A DNA stretch of 64,000 nucleotides from Streptomyces halstedii (lineage in GTDB: Bacteria > Actinomycetota > Actinomycetes > Streptomycetales > Streptomycetaceae): NCBI GenBank assembly GCA_000720535.1, contig JOAZ01000004.1, positions 1 to 64,000 of the forward strand. The letters run 5' to 3'. The notes under the pieces are model-generated. The model searched no databases and was not told the origin of the DNA. It saw only the letters and a list, made by a program, of their open reading frames with translations. Both the position numbers and the translations under genes were made by a program. Shown piece after piece: positions 51,214 to 60,148 of the stretch (the first letter of the stretch is position 1; each line of letters begins with the position of its first letter).

Positions 51214-52020
51214 GTGACCGCACCCGCCGAGAAGCACGCCGACAGTAGCTGGGACACCCCGGCAGACGTCTCCCTCCCGGGGGGCGCGTCGATCGACGTC
51301 GACGGGTTTTCGCTGCGGGTCCGCGCCCACCCCCGGCGCAAGCGGTTCGCGCTGACCGTGGAGCCCGACGCCACGTTGACCCTGCACACTCCGCCGGACC
51401 GCACGGCGGAGGAGGCCGAGGACTTCGTCCGGGCCCACCGCCGTTGGCTGGTGACCAAGCTCGGCGAGCGGGAGCGGACCAGGTCCCTGCATCCGGCCAA
51501 GCACTTGGCCGACGGAGAGGTGTTCCGCTACCTGGGCAGGACCTACCGACTGGCGATCTCCGACGGCTCCTCCGAAGACGGCCGGGTGCGGCTGGTGGCT
51601 GGGCGGCTCGTGATGGCCGAGCACCTCGCCGAGCATCCACCGGCGGGGCGGGCGGCCCTCGTCGACTGGTACGCCCGGGTCGGCCGCGCCTGGGCCGTCA
51701 ACCGGTTTCAGCCATGGGCGGCTCGCATGGCGGTGGCCGAACCGCAGCTGGAGGTGCGCGACCTCCAAGACCGCTGGGGATCGTACCGGCCGGATGCGCG
51801 CGAGGGCGGGCCGGGGCTGATGGCCTTGGGCTGGCCGCTCTTCCAGCTGCCCATGCACCTGGTCGACTACGTCATCGCGCACGAACTCGCACACGTCCGG
51901 GTTCCGGACCACGGGGACGCCTTCTGGCGGCTCCTGGGCCTGGCCCTGCCCGAGTACGCGGCCCGGCGGGCCGAGCTCGACGAGGTGGGGCGGCGAATGT
52001 GGATGGGAGACCTGCGCTGA
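51214..52020 (+). CDS. YgjP-like M48-family (DUF45) metallopeptidase linked to hsdR
   Basis: 268 residues from GTG 51214. YgjP/DUF45 features: FSLRVRAHPRRKRFALTVEP, FVRAHRRWLVTKLGERE, YLGRTYRLAIS, the LQDRWGSYRP segment, and zinc site HELAHVRVPDHGDAFW (HExxH near 223 with a further His). This family is often encoded directly after type I R subunits, and is thought to be a housekeeping companion of the complex. A proteolytic role in restriction control is inference. GGAG lies twelve bases before the start. No signal peptide, so cytoplasmic. Confidence 0.85.
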   Translation: MTAPAEKHADSSWDTPADVSLPGGASIDVDGFSLRVRAHPRRKRFALTVEPDATLTLHTPPDRTAEEAEDFVRAHRRWLVTKLGERERTRSLHPAKHLADGEVFRYLGRTYRLAISDGSSEDGRVRLVAGRLVMAEHLAEHPPAGRAALVDWYARVGRAWAVNRFQPWAARMAVAEPQLEVRDLQDRWGSYRPDAREGGPGLMALGWPLFQLPMHLVDYVIAHELAHVRVPDHGDAFWRLLGLALPEYAARRAELDEVGRRMWMGDLR

Positions 52021-52379
52021 AGGGGGCTCTCTTCATGGCGGCACAACTGGTCGGCGCGGAGGGTGAAGCCCGCCGAACCGCTGGGGCCGGAGAGGATCCA
52101 CCAGCGGTCGGACGTCCAGGCGGGATCCAGCGGAGGACGAGCTGGTCCGGGCCGCCGAAGTCGCCGCCGGCGATGGTCCGGGCCGGGCGCTCGCGGGGGG
52201 ACAGGCTTTCCCGCGTGGCGCGCCGGGCCCAGCGCGCCGACGCGGCGCGGCCTGGTGACGTCGGGGCCCCGCCGGGCCACGCTGGCACGATGGCGACGCC
52301 TTGTTTGCGCTACGTGGCATTCATTTGTCACCGCAAAGGACGGGGCGCGTCACAGCTCGAAGCCCCGTGTTCTCGTCCG
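52021..52379. other. Gene-free interval between convergent genes
   Basis: 360 bp between the metallopeptidase stop and the AIPR stop. No coding frame or clear hairpin was found. Confidence 0.5.
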
Positions 52380-54530
52380 TCACTCGTTTTGCTCGTCCTC
52401 CATGCTGTTGAGCAGCCGCCGGGCGAGGATGGCGAGGGTCTCTCCGTCCTGGGTGGCCCAGCGGGCGGTGCCCTGGTTCGAGACGGGGCGCCCTTCCCAC
52501 TCGGCCAGCTCCCACATCCGTGCGATGAGACCGCTGGGCGAGTAGGCGTTGCCGTCGGCGGCCCAGACGATCGGGCGTGCCCGATTGGTGTTGGTCCATT
52601 TCGCGAGTGCCCGCCGCGGGTTCGAGTCGAGCCATGAGGCGAGCGCATCCTTCTCCGGCTGCAGGTACAGGGCCAGATGCAGCGGTGCTCCTTCCTCCAG
52701 AGCGCCCTTGTCGACGATGACGTGCACCGCGTTGGGTCTGCGGCGCTTGCGAGTTTTATTCTGCTCCCGCCGGTACTGCGCGGCGGCATCCTCGGCTCCG
52801 TCGCCTTCGAGGGCTGCCAGGGCCGCGGTCACGAGGTCGGCGGCTTGCCCCAGATCAGCGCACACGCGCTGCAGGCTCGACCGGGTTCCCACTCCATCCA
52901 GAGCCTGCACTAGAGCCGGGATGACATGCTTGACCAGGTCGGGCACCTGCTTCTTGGCTTCGGTGGCCCAGGTGAGGGACTGGTCCGGCTCGCCCATGCC
53001 GGCGTCCTGGGCGAGGAGCTGCCGGAACACCAGGTGGGTGATGAGGAACGTGCCGTCGTCGATGACGGCGGCTGCGCGTCCGGCGTACTGTTCGCGTTCC
53101 GCACGCAGCGCCGTGCGCACCGCCCGCAGGACGTTCACGGCGTTCCAGGTCTCGTACACGCTGGGCACGGACCGGAAGAGGAGGTCGTAGATGCCGCTGC
53201 CGCCTCGTTCCCACAGCACATCGGTGGTGCCGGACGCGACGAGCCGGGCCGCGAACCGGCTGCCGCTGTGGGCACAGGCGAGCGCGCACGTGGCTTCCAC
53301 GACGGAGCAGCCCTCGTCGTCCTGGGGTTCGAGTTCGCTGCGGCGCACGCTGTACACGAGGCCCAGTTCTGCACGGAACTCCTTGATGAGCACCGCCTGA
53401 ACGGGCTCGAGCGCGATCCGGTCACGCTCGGTGATGTGGTTCTGCCGGTTGGTGGCCTGGGTTGTGCGGTTGGCGAAATCGGTGTCGCCGCCGGTGACGA
53501 TGAACCGGACGGTGACCTGAGCGAGCCCCGCTTCATCGGACTGCTCGGCTGCGTCGATGACGGAACGCACCGTCTGGGCGCCGTTCACGACACTTGCGCC
53601 TTTGGCGGTGATGCGGACGGGATGGCGCTCGGGGAACTTCTGCGATCCGGGGACTGCTTCGAAGGAATCGCACAGGACGGTGATGCCGTTGTTGAAGTAC
53701 CAGAAGTGGGACGGCTCGCTGACGAGTGTGTTCAGCAGTTCCTTGTTGATGGGGGTGAGCCCCAGCGGATCGCGGATGTTGCGGGCGAACAGTGCATTGC
53801 CGTGCTCCGCCCATGCCGCGACTTCTTCGGCTTGTATGACGCCTTCGTAGGAGAGGTAGGGCGAGGACACGCTGAACCAGGGGTGGAGCGTCGCTGTCAG
53901 CGTGACGGGCTCGCTCTGCTGGTCCTTCAACACCAGGGCGTGGACGCCGGGGGCATGCAGGAAGCGGTGATCGACGTATTCGCCGTGGGAGTTGAACTCG
54001 TTCTCGCCATTCTTGATGACCTGCAGCACACCCGGCGAAGGCGGCTTGACGCCCATTAGGGCGATCACCTGGGTGATTCGAGTGCTTTTCTCGCCAATCA
54101 GGTCGTGTGCCCGCTTGGCGAGTATCTGTCCACGGGGGTTGAACTGGGCGGATTCCCCGGAGTCGATGAGGGTAAGTCCTGCGAAGAGCTTGTGCACAGC
54201 GGTCTCGTCCGCCTTGGCCGTCCCTTCAGGGCTCCACTTTGCCTGCACGAGGTAGACGTGCGCGTTCGCCTCGTCGATGGCTATGGCGTCGATCCCTTGG
54301 TCCTGGCCACCGTCGATGACGCAGTCGGCCGCCTGCTCGGGGGTCCACCCGGTCATGATGCGCACGGCATGCGCTGCCAGAGCGCGGGAGCGGAACGCTG
54401 GCTGGATCTTGTCAGGCGGCCGGTTCCCGAAGTCACTCATGTCGATGAGGCCGGAGTACGTCATGTCGAAGGCGCGCGCGGTCTGACGGACCGGGGCAGG
54501 CACGACGGGCTGCTGGGGAGTCGCGTTCAT
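52380..54530 (-). CDS. AIPR-family (abortive infection phage resistance) protein
   Basis: 716 residues from ATG 54530 (AGGA six bases upstream). The N-terminal region has a PD-(D/E)xK-like pattern: GGQDQGIDAIAID (near 77) and VYLVQAKW (near 96). The AIPR core follows with FWYFNNGITVLCDSF (near 278), VNGAQTV (near 318), TQATNRQNHITERDRIAL and the VEATCALACAH segment. Known AIPR proteins are associated with phage exclusion and probably cleave nucleic acid. It is on the opposite strand to the restriction operon and sits inside the island, adding to its defence cargo. The C-terminal ~170 residues (after KTRKRRRPNAVHVIVDKG) appear to be a separate domain I do not recognise. Confidence 0.85.
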   Translation of the reverse strand: MNATPQQPVVPAPVRQTARAFDMTYSGLIDMSDFGNRPPDKIQPAFRSRALAAHAVRIMTGWTPEQAADCVIDGGQDQGIDAIAIDEANAHVYLVQAKWSPEGTAKADETAVHKLFAGLTLIDSGESAQFNPRGQILAKRAHDLIGEKSTRITQVIALMGVKPPSPGVLQVIKNGENEFNSHGEYVDHRFLHAPGVHALVLKDQQSEPVTLTATLHPWFSVSSPYLSYEGVIQAEEVAAWAEHGNALFARNIRDPLGLTPINKELLNTLVSEPSHFWYFNNGITVLCDSFEAVPGSQKFPERHPVRITAKGASVVNGAQTVRSVIDAAEQSDEAGLAQVTVRFIVTGGDTDFANRTTQATNRQNHITERDRIALEPVQAVLIKEFRAELGLVYSVRRSELEPQDDEGCSVVEATCALACAHSGSRFAARLVASGTTDVLWERGGSGIYDLLFRSVPSVYETWNAVNVLRAVRTALRAEREQYAGRAAAVIDDGTFLITHLVFRQLLAQDAGMGEPDQSLTWATEAKKQVPDLVKHVIPALVQALDGVGTRSSLQRVCADLGQAADLVTAALAALEGDGAEDAAAQYRREQNKTRKRRRPNAVHVIVDKGALEEGAPLHLALYLQPEKDALASWLDSNPRRALAKWTNTNRARPIVWAADGNAYSPSGLIARMWELAEWEGRPVSNQGTARWATQDGETLAILARRLLNSMEDEQNE

Positions 54531-54594
54531 GAGCTTTCCTGTAAGCCTAATGGGGAGCGAGAGCGGCGAAAGAGGGCGGCATAGGGAACGAGCG

Positions 54595-54822
54595 TCAGCT
54601 GAGCGAGTTGAGCACGACCTGGAAGCTCCTCTGCGCCTGGACTCGCTCGTGGTCGAGTTTGAGGAAGAGTAGATATGCGATGTGCTCGGTGAACTCCAGC
54701 CGGATCAACCCTCTTAGGCTCGGCTTCTGTTCGAAGAACCGCTGCCAGCGTCGGCAGATTCCGTTTGCAGTCCAGTGGCCTTCGGGCCCGCTCGCCCCGA
54801 TGTGCTCGCGCTCCGTCGCCAT
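54595..54822 (-). pseudogene. HsdM N-terminal-like fragment upstream of the AIPR gene
   Basis: 75 residues starting MATEREHIGASGPEGHWTAN. The end, LRGLIRLEFTEHIAYLLFLK then LDHERVQAQ, resembles the N-terminal helical domain of type I methylase subunits (pattern YxxxxTYLLFLKL), but it stops before any AdoMet motif. Either it is the stub of a second, lost restriction system or a small standalone protein co-transcribed with the AIPR gene 64 bp downstream on the same strand. A GGTGGGG tract precedes the ATG. Confidence 0.5.
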
Positions 54823-55364
54823 GCCCCACCCGCTCTCGAACGTTCTTGTCCGAGTTGATATACCGTCAGGTCGCACCCCTGTTCCGGCGTGTCTGATCCG
54901 GTGACATAGTGTTCGACAGTGCATCGAAACCGGACGATCGGGTCGCAGGCGATCAACTCCCTCCCAGGGTAGGCGCAACGTCGGCTGCTAGAGCCCCGAC
55001 CAGTAACTTTTTCGGCCTGCCATAGCATCTTCTCGTGCCGAGGCGGAACCCAGCAGCGCACATGTTTGCCGACCGGCGCTACCCCCGTGACCCGCCACCG
55101 TGGTGCGAGCAAGCGACCAATGGCAGCCCGCGCCCCGACTGCACCTCGGGGTTGTCGAGGCACTCGTCTCCCCGCCCTGGAGGCGCCGAGGGTACGGATC
55201 GTGCAGTCTGCCCCGACACCCCGCCTTCATGGCCTCGCGGCACCACGACGACATGACCCCCACTTCAGTGAACAGCAGCCAGGGGTTGTTGGTGAACCAC
55301 CAGCCTGTCCGTTGGCTTTAGCTCTCGTCGGCCGGCGGTGGCATGCCTTTCCCCACAAGTCATC
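54823..55364. other. Gene-free interval before the decayed insertion sequence
   Basis: About 540 bp; the frames present are Arg/Pro-rich shadows. It should contain the promoter for the minus-strand fragment and AIPR gene (TATATC near 54856-54865 is the only AT-rich spot). Confidence 0.4.
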
Positions 55365-56130
55365 TCATTTGGGGATTCGGTGGTAGTAGACGAGGGTAAA
55401 GGCGAGGAAGTACTCGGCTTTGCGCTTGTAGCGGCGGTGGAGTCGGCGGCAGCCCGCGAGCCAGTCCATGGTCCGTCCGATGGTCTAGCGGTCTCGGCCC
55501 AGCCGATGTGAGGTTTCGACGCCCTTGCGGTGCGGGATGCCGCGCAGCGACAACTATTGCCTCAGGTGGCGGTAATCGTAGTTTTTGTCGCAGTGAAGCT
55601 TGCCGGCCTTGCGCCGCCGAGGGCTGCGGCGGCACCGGATCGGGGGTATGCCCTTGATGAGTGGGGTCAGCGCTTGACTGTCGTGGACGTTGGCACCGGA
55701 GATTCCGACGGGCAGGGGCAGACCGGTCCGCTCGTTGATTGAATTGATCTTCGAGCCGTACTTGCCCGGTCGACAGGATTCGGACCTGCCATGTCCCCCT
55801 TTTCACGGCCCGCACGGTGACCGAGACGGTCGCGCACCGCGCGACCAGTCCAGATAGATCGCCTCGGGAGCCGAGCTCGTTGAGGAATAGGCGGTGGAGC
55901 TGGGCCCACACTCTGGCCTTCATTCATTTAGCGAACCGACGATGGGCCGTCGCGCGAAACACGCCCCGAACGAAGCTGCCAGTAGCTGCTTCCATGTGCA
56001 GCCCGGAGGTCGCGACGAACACGATCGCGGCCAGAACCTCTCGGTCGCCGTGGCGACGCCGACCGAGAGGTTCTGGCCGCGACGGCACCTCCGGCAACCA
56101 TCCGCTCACGAATCCTCGCCACAGCAGCCC
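55365..56130 (-). pseudogene. Decayed IS5-family transposase
   Basis: Reading the minus strand in shifting frames recovers an IS5-type transposase: LPEVPSRPEPLGRRRHGDRE, VLAAIVFVATSG, SFVRGVFRATAHRRF, then ARVWAQLHRLFLNELGSRGD, VRAVKRGT, NPVDR, and finally TIGRTMDWLAGCRRLHRRYK and EYFLAFTLVYYHRI before TGA at 55365-55367. Several frame changes and an in-frame TAG (near 55484) separate these pieces, so it is inactive. A 58-bp near-palindrome lies in its 5' part. Its upstream end abuts the IS630-family element. Confidence 0.8.
56025..56082. repeat. 58-bp palindrome inside the IS5 remnant
   Basis: The arm 56025-56047 (TCGCGGCCAGAACCTCTCGG plus TCG) is the exact reverse complement of 56060-56082, with a 12-nt loop. 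Weaker mirror similarity (CCGGAGGT) continues outside. It lies within the transposase reading frame and looks like an inverted duplication that arose during decay. Confidence 0.85.
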
Positions 56131-56187
56131 CCTTACCGGCTAGGTGCCGCATCAGACAACGTTCGCCCCGTGTGACGTGCCGCCCGG

Positions 56188-57359
56188 TTGCTGTGCCAGG
56201 CGGCACCGGACCGTCAGAATGATCACCTGGCTGAACGCGTGCAGGTCCGTGAGATCGATGACGACGAGGGCAGACGGCTGCTGCGGATCGTCCGCCGGGG
56301 CACCGGGTCCGTGGTGACCTGGCGCCGGGCCCAGACGGTTCTGCTGTCCGCCCAGCGCATGCCCGTGGCGAAGATCGCCGAGGTCACATTCACCAGCGCG
56401 GACCGGGTCCGCGACGTGATCCACAACTTCAATGCCGACGGCTTCGACTCGCTCTACCCGAAATACAAGGGCGGGCGGCCGAGGACATTCACGCTGCTCG
56501 AACGCCGGGAGATCAAGAAGATCGCGAAGTCCAAGCCAGCCGAGCACGGCCTGCCGTTCTCGGCCTGGAGCCTGGCCAAGCTGGCCGACTTCCTGGTCGC
56601 CGAGGGGTGGTCGACGACATCAGCCACGAGGGCCTTCGGGTCCTGCTTCGCGAGGAGGGCGTCTCCTTTCAACGCGTGAAGACCTGGAAGACCTCCCGAG
56701 ATCCCGACTACGCCACGAAGAGGGCCCGCGTCGAGCACCTCTACGCGATCGCCGACGGCGAGGTCATCCCCGAGGAGGGCGAGCCCGAAGTCGTTTTTTG
56801 CATAGATGAGTTCGGGCCGCTCAATCTCCAGCCCCACCCGGGCCAGCAGTGGGCGGAGCGCGGTGGCCGGCACAAGGACCCCGACCGCGAGCCGAGGCCC
56901 CGCCGGCGGGCGACCTACACCCGCCCGCACGGGGTGCGGCACTTGTTCGCCGCATACGATCTTGGCAAGGGCCAGCTCTATGGGCACATCAAGATGACCA
57001 AGAACCGGTCGAAGTTCCTGGAGTTCTGCCGCTACCTGCGCTCGCTGCACCCGATGGATGTGCCGATCGCGATCGTGGCCGACAACTACTCGCCGCACCT
57101 TACGACGAAGCGGTGCCAGCCGGTCGGGACGTGGGCGGAGGCTAACAATGTCGAGATCGCTTACACCCCGACCAACAGCTCCTGGCTGAACCGGATCGAG
57201 GCCCAGTTCACCGCCCTGCGCTACTTCGCTCTCGACGGCACTGACCATGCCAGCCACAAGGAGCAGGGGAGCATTATCCGCTGGTACATCATCTGGCGGA
57301 ACAGGCACGTCGCCGACGAGCGCCTACGCGAAGTCGTCACCAGGGCGAATGTCGCTTGA
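56188..57359 (+). pseudogene. IS630-family transposase, split by a -1 frameshift
   Basis: The first part (to about 56615) reads VQVREIDDDEGRRLLRIVRR, VIHNFNADGFDSLYPKYKGG and FSAWSLAKLADFLVAEG. The second continues in the -1 frame as VVDDISHEGLRVLLREEGVS, then FCIDEFGPLNLQPHPGQQW (first catalytic Asp), VADNYSPHL (second Asp) and NSSWLNRIEAQFTAL (Glu), ending TRANVA at 57359. The junction is at GAGGGGTGG, where one more G would restore a continuous protein. It may be a simple deletion; alternatively, since some IS630 elements use programmed -1 frameshifting, the gene could still be expressed. All three DDE residues are present. Confidence 0.82.
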
Positions 57360-57398
57360 CGCAGCGCCAACTCCGCATCGCAAGCCGCCACCTGTCAG

Positions 57399-58022
57399 CT
57401 ACTGCGTACTCCCGTCGTCGAGTCCGGCGATGACTCTGACGTCCGCTTCGGACATGTCCAGGATCCCGGCGATCAGGCGGGCCTGCAGCAAGTTCGGATT
57501 GTGTCCGCGGCGGAGCATGTGGATGGTGGACATCGACAGTCCGGCGGCCCTGGCCATGTCCCTGACCGGAATCCCGCGCTGGTCCATCAACCCGGTGAGC
57601 ATCCGTCCGAACGGATGGGGCTCCGACCGCCCGGCAGGGGCAACGGCCGGGCCGATGACAACGTCACCGATCTTGGCCTGGAAGCGGATGAGTTGGTCGC
57701 CCGCGAACCCGACTTTCGCGACGAACGGCAGGCTCTCGCCATTGCCGGAGGCGACCGTTCCCGGGATCGACACCTCGGTGAACCTCACGGCGGGATCGCA
57801 ATGGTGATCCCCGGTCTCTGCGGGATGTCCCGGCTGGACGCGGTCGACTTTCCAGTCGCGGTTCCACCACGGAAGGTCCTGCAGCGTTTGGTTGAAGAAG
57901 GGCAGCAGGACGGCCATGTCCACCGGGTCCGGAGGATTCTTCTGACCTCCCCATATGACACCAGGCCAGTACCTCAGTGCCGCGATCACGTCCGCCGTCA
58001 GCGCGCGGTTGGCAGTCTCCAT
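57399..58022 (-). CDS. HTH-containing passenger protein of the IS630-family element
   Basis: 207 residues from ATG 58022 (GGGAGG nine bases upstream; an upstream GTG at 58031 is possible). The N-terminal 120 residues (METANRALTADVIAALRYWP, DMAVLLPFFNQTLQDLPWWN) are unrecognised. The C-terminal part is an XRE-type helix-turn-helix: FGRMLTGLMDQRGIPVRDMA then RAAGLSMSTIHMLRRGHNPN and ARLIAGILDMSEADVRVIAG. It lies between the terminal repeats of the element, tail to tail with the transposase, 39 bp apart. A DNA-binding regulator that travels with the insertion sequence, perhaps controlling transposition, is the simplest reading. Confidence 0.72.
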   Translation of the reverse strand: METANRALTADVIAALRYWPGVIWGGQKNPPDPVDMAVLLPFFNQTLQDLPWWNRDWKVDRVQPGHPAETGDHHCDPAVRFTEVSIPGTVASGNGESLPFVAKVGFAGDQLIRFQAKIGDVVIGPAVAPAGRSEPHPFGRMLTGLMDQRGIPVRDMARAAGLSMSTIHMLRRGHNPNLLQARLIAGILDMSEADVRVIAGLDDGSTQ

Positions 58023-58191
58023 GGCCCACACCCTCCCCCCCCGTCGACGGAGCAGTCTCCCATGACGAGGCCAACGTTGTCTGATGCGGCACTAGATGAG
58101 ATGACCTGTTAGGAGGGGGAGCTTGATCGTTTCACGCTGTGTGGGTCTTGAACTGCGCATTTGTCGACTTCTGATGGCCTGCCGGACGGGT

Positions 58192-58209
58192 GTGGGTCGC
58201 ATGTGGGAT
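58192..58209 (+). repeat. 18-bp repeat, copy 2 (before integrase remnant)
   Basis: GTGGGTCGCATGTGGGAT, one base different from the copy at 40236-40253. Confidence 0.5.
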
Positions 58210-58239
58210 GCGCGGGTCGGGCGGGGCTTCGCGGTTTCG

Positions 58240-58949
58240 GGTTGGTGAGCGAGTGGTCCGCGGTGTCGTCGGCCGAGGTGTTGGCAGTGCGGTTCGCGGC
58301 AGGTCTGCTGGAGTGGGTCGGGCGTCGGGTGCGGATGGGCCGCTGCTATCGGGCGTTCTTCGCGACGCTTTATTACGCGGGTCTGCGTCCGGAGGAGGCG
58401 AGGGCCTTACGGGTGGGCGAAGCGGTGCTGCCGGAACGGGGCTGGGGTGAGGTGCGGGTGCGTGCCGCGACGCCCGAGGTCGGCTCTCGCTGGTCCGATG
58501 ACGGTGCGGTGCGCGAGAGCCGGTGTCTCAAGGGGCGGCCTGAGGGTGAGACTCGCGTGGTGTCGCTGCATCTCGAGCTGGTGGAGACCCTTCGTGACCT
58601 GATCGACGGCGACAGCCTGGCTCGTGGGGATTTGCTGTTCGCGGGTGAGCGGGGCGGGCCCCTGGCTGGATCGGTCTACCGCAGGGTGTGGGGCAAAGCA
58701 CGTGCAGCGGTGCTGTCCACATTCGAGTACCACTCTTCGGCTGGGCGGCGGGTGGCCGACCTGCGTGATACCTGCTTGACGGTGTGGCTGAACAGCGGAG
58801 TGCCGTCGGCTCAGGTGGCCGAGTGGGGCGGTACCAGCGTCGCGTTGCAGTTCGCGGCGTACACACAGTGCGTCTCCGGGCAGGCCCAAGAAGTCCTCCA
58901 CCGCGTCGAGGCCGCGCAAGCGCTGCCCTGTGTAGAGACGGACGCCTGA
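58240..58949 (+). pseudogene. C-terminal half of a tyrosine recombinase (island integrase)
   Basis: The catalytic domain is readable: FFATLYYAGLRPEEARALRV (first Arg), the TRVVSLHLELVETLRDLI beta-region, LRDTCLTVWLNSGVPSAQVA (second Arg; the family His of HxxR is replaced, ADLRDT against the usual YDLRHT) and the tyrosine in QFAAYTQCVSGQ. It matches actinobacterial phage/ICE integrases over about 235 residues, but the N-terminal ~200-residue arm- and core-binding domains are missing; the IS630-family element ends 150 bp upstream. The frame is open from 58161 but the first residues are not integrase-like. Position 1.2 kb from the right att site fits an integrase for this tRNA site. Confidence 0.75.
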
Positions 58950-60083
58950 CAGTCCGGCGTGGCGCGTCCTTAAGAACGGCGACACGGATCCGGCGTGTGG
59001 CCTGATCTCGGGGAGGACGATTGTGAGCTCGCCGGTCACTGCCATGGGCTTCCATGACGTGGCGGCCTGGGCGGGCTGGTCGTCCGCCAGGTTGGGGTAG
59101 TCGGTGCGCATGACCGGGTCGCCTCGGAGATCCGCAGACGTTCGGGAACTCGGGCCTTTCGGGAAGCTCACACCATCTAGTCCGAGCAGTACCGAACCGT
59201 CCGCCCGCTCTCGAAGTTCCTCGAGCGGCGCGAGGGTGACGGGGCGATGACGGGAGTGCGCTCTCGCAGCAGGCTGCGGCCCTGGAGAAGGTAGCGGCAG
59301 CGCCGAACACTTCCTTCATCCGCTGCCGCTGGGCGATCTGCGAGAACTGATCCTCGTCGAGACCGCCCCGGCCGTCGCGGACCGAGTGAGGAGACGTCCA
59401 GCGCCTTCTCCTCCCTTAACGCGACGCCTTGGGCGGCGGCCACCAGCATGACGAACTTGGCCGTGCCCATGAACCGGGGGTCGAACATGTCCTGGTGTCA
59501 CCCGGCACGCTCCGCGGGGGCGACCTCGTGGGGCGCCTGCGGGCTGTTGGACCGGGGGTCGAGGATCCCGTCCGTTTCCAGGAAGTCGACCAGAGCGGTG
59601 ACGGCCGCGGGCGCGTCCACGCGCTCGTCGGTGAGCGCCGCCGTTCGCCGCTTGACGAGAGGGAGTTCTTACTCGCCGCTCTCGGCCGGGGCGGGCCGGA
59701 GCAACCAGTCGGCCAAGTGGCCCGTGTACACGCTGGTATGGAGCAGGTGTCCGTGCAGCGCCTGCCCTGTCCGTTCAAGGATGCCTTCGAGGGCCTCGGT
59801 GACCTGCGCTTTTCTTCGCGTTGAAGGGGGCGTGGCTCCGACAGAGGGGCGTCTGGCGTGGGACGCATTTGGGATGAATACCCGTAGACAGCCGGTGCCT
59901 GTCGGACGCGTCAGCCTCGCAATATCTTGACCACGGGCTTTGACCAGGGAAAACGCGGTAAACGGAGCCCATATGAACGCTCCGGGCCAGGGGGTCCAGC
60001 GGAAGGCACTCGCGCCGCAAACATGGACAAACGCCCTCCCGGGAGGCGTGAAGCCGCTGCTTGGGTGATCTCATGCAGGGCTC
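58950..60083. other. Decayed coding sequence at the island's right end
   Basis: No intact gene. On the minus strand pieces of an old protein can be read across frames and stops between about 59830 and 59150: LHTSVYTGHLADWLLRPAPA, VTALVDFLETDGILDPR, MFDPRFMGTAKFVMLVAAAQ and GGLDEDQFSQIAQRQRMKEV. I cannot name the family. A plus-strand frame ending PRQDSNLRPSA through the tRNA is the usual artefact of antisense tRNA. Confidence 0.35.
59858..59875 (+). repeat. 18-bp repeat, copy 3 (near right island end)
   Basis: GTGGGACGCATTTGGGAT, one base different from copy 1; GGGCGTCT precedes both copies 1 and 3. Confidence 0.5.
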
Positions 60084-60102
60084 CGCAGGTCGCTGACCTG
60101 CG
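60084..60102 (-). terminator. Small hairpin downstream of tRNA-Arg
   Basis: CGCAGGTC (60084-60091), GCT loop, GACCTGCG (60095-60102), immediately beyond the 3' end of the minus-strand tRNA. Probably its terminator, though no T-run follows in that direction. Confidence 0.45.
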
Positions 60103-60109
60103 AAAATGC

Positions 60110-60148
60110 TGGCGCCCCCGGCAGGACTCGAACCTGCGGCCAAGCGCT
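60110..60148. repeat. Right attachment site inside tRNA-Arg
   Basis: 39 bases identical to 40117-40155. This copy is part of the intact tRNA gene, so integration kept the tRNA functional. Confidence 0.88.

Larger units (their letters stand above)
56144..58092. mobile_element. IS630-family element with an HTH passenger gene
   Basis: Perfect 20-bp terminal inverted repeats: GTGCCGCATCAGACAACGTT at 56144-56163 and its complement at 58073-58092, flanked on both sides by TAG (56141-56143, 58093-58095), which contains the TA duplicated by this family. It contains a transposase frame (plus strand) and, oppositely oriented, a gene with a C-terminal HTH. At 1949 bp it is longer than a plain IS630 element (about 1.1-1.2 kb), the difference being the passenger. 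Confidence 0.8.
40117..60148. mobile_element. 20.0-kb genomic island integrated in tRNA-Arg
   Basis: The two ends are 39-bp identical direct repeats (40117-40155, 60110-60148) equal to the 3' end of a tRNA-Arg(TCT) gene; the intact gene is at the right end. Inside are the C-terminal half of a tyrosine recombinase close to the right end, two insertion sequences and a set of restriction/abortive-infection-type genes. Similarity continues imperfectly past the repeat (AGAAG and CGCC in both copies). No replication or conjugation gene is seen, and the integrase is damaged, so the island is probably stranded. GC is uneven and lower than the flanks in hsdS and around the insertion sequences. Confidence 0.85.
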
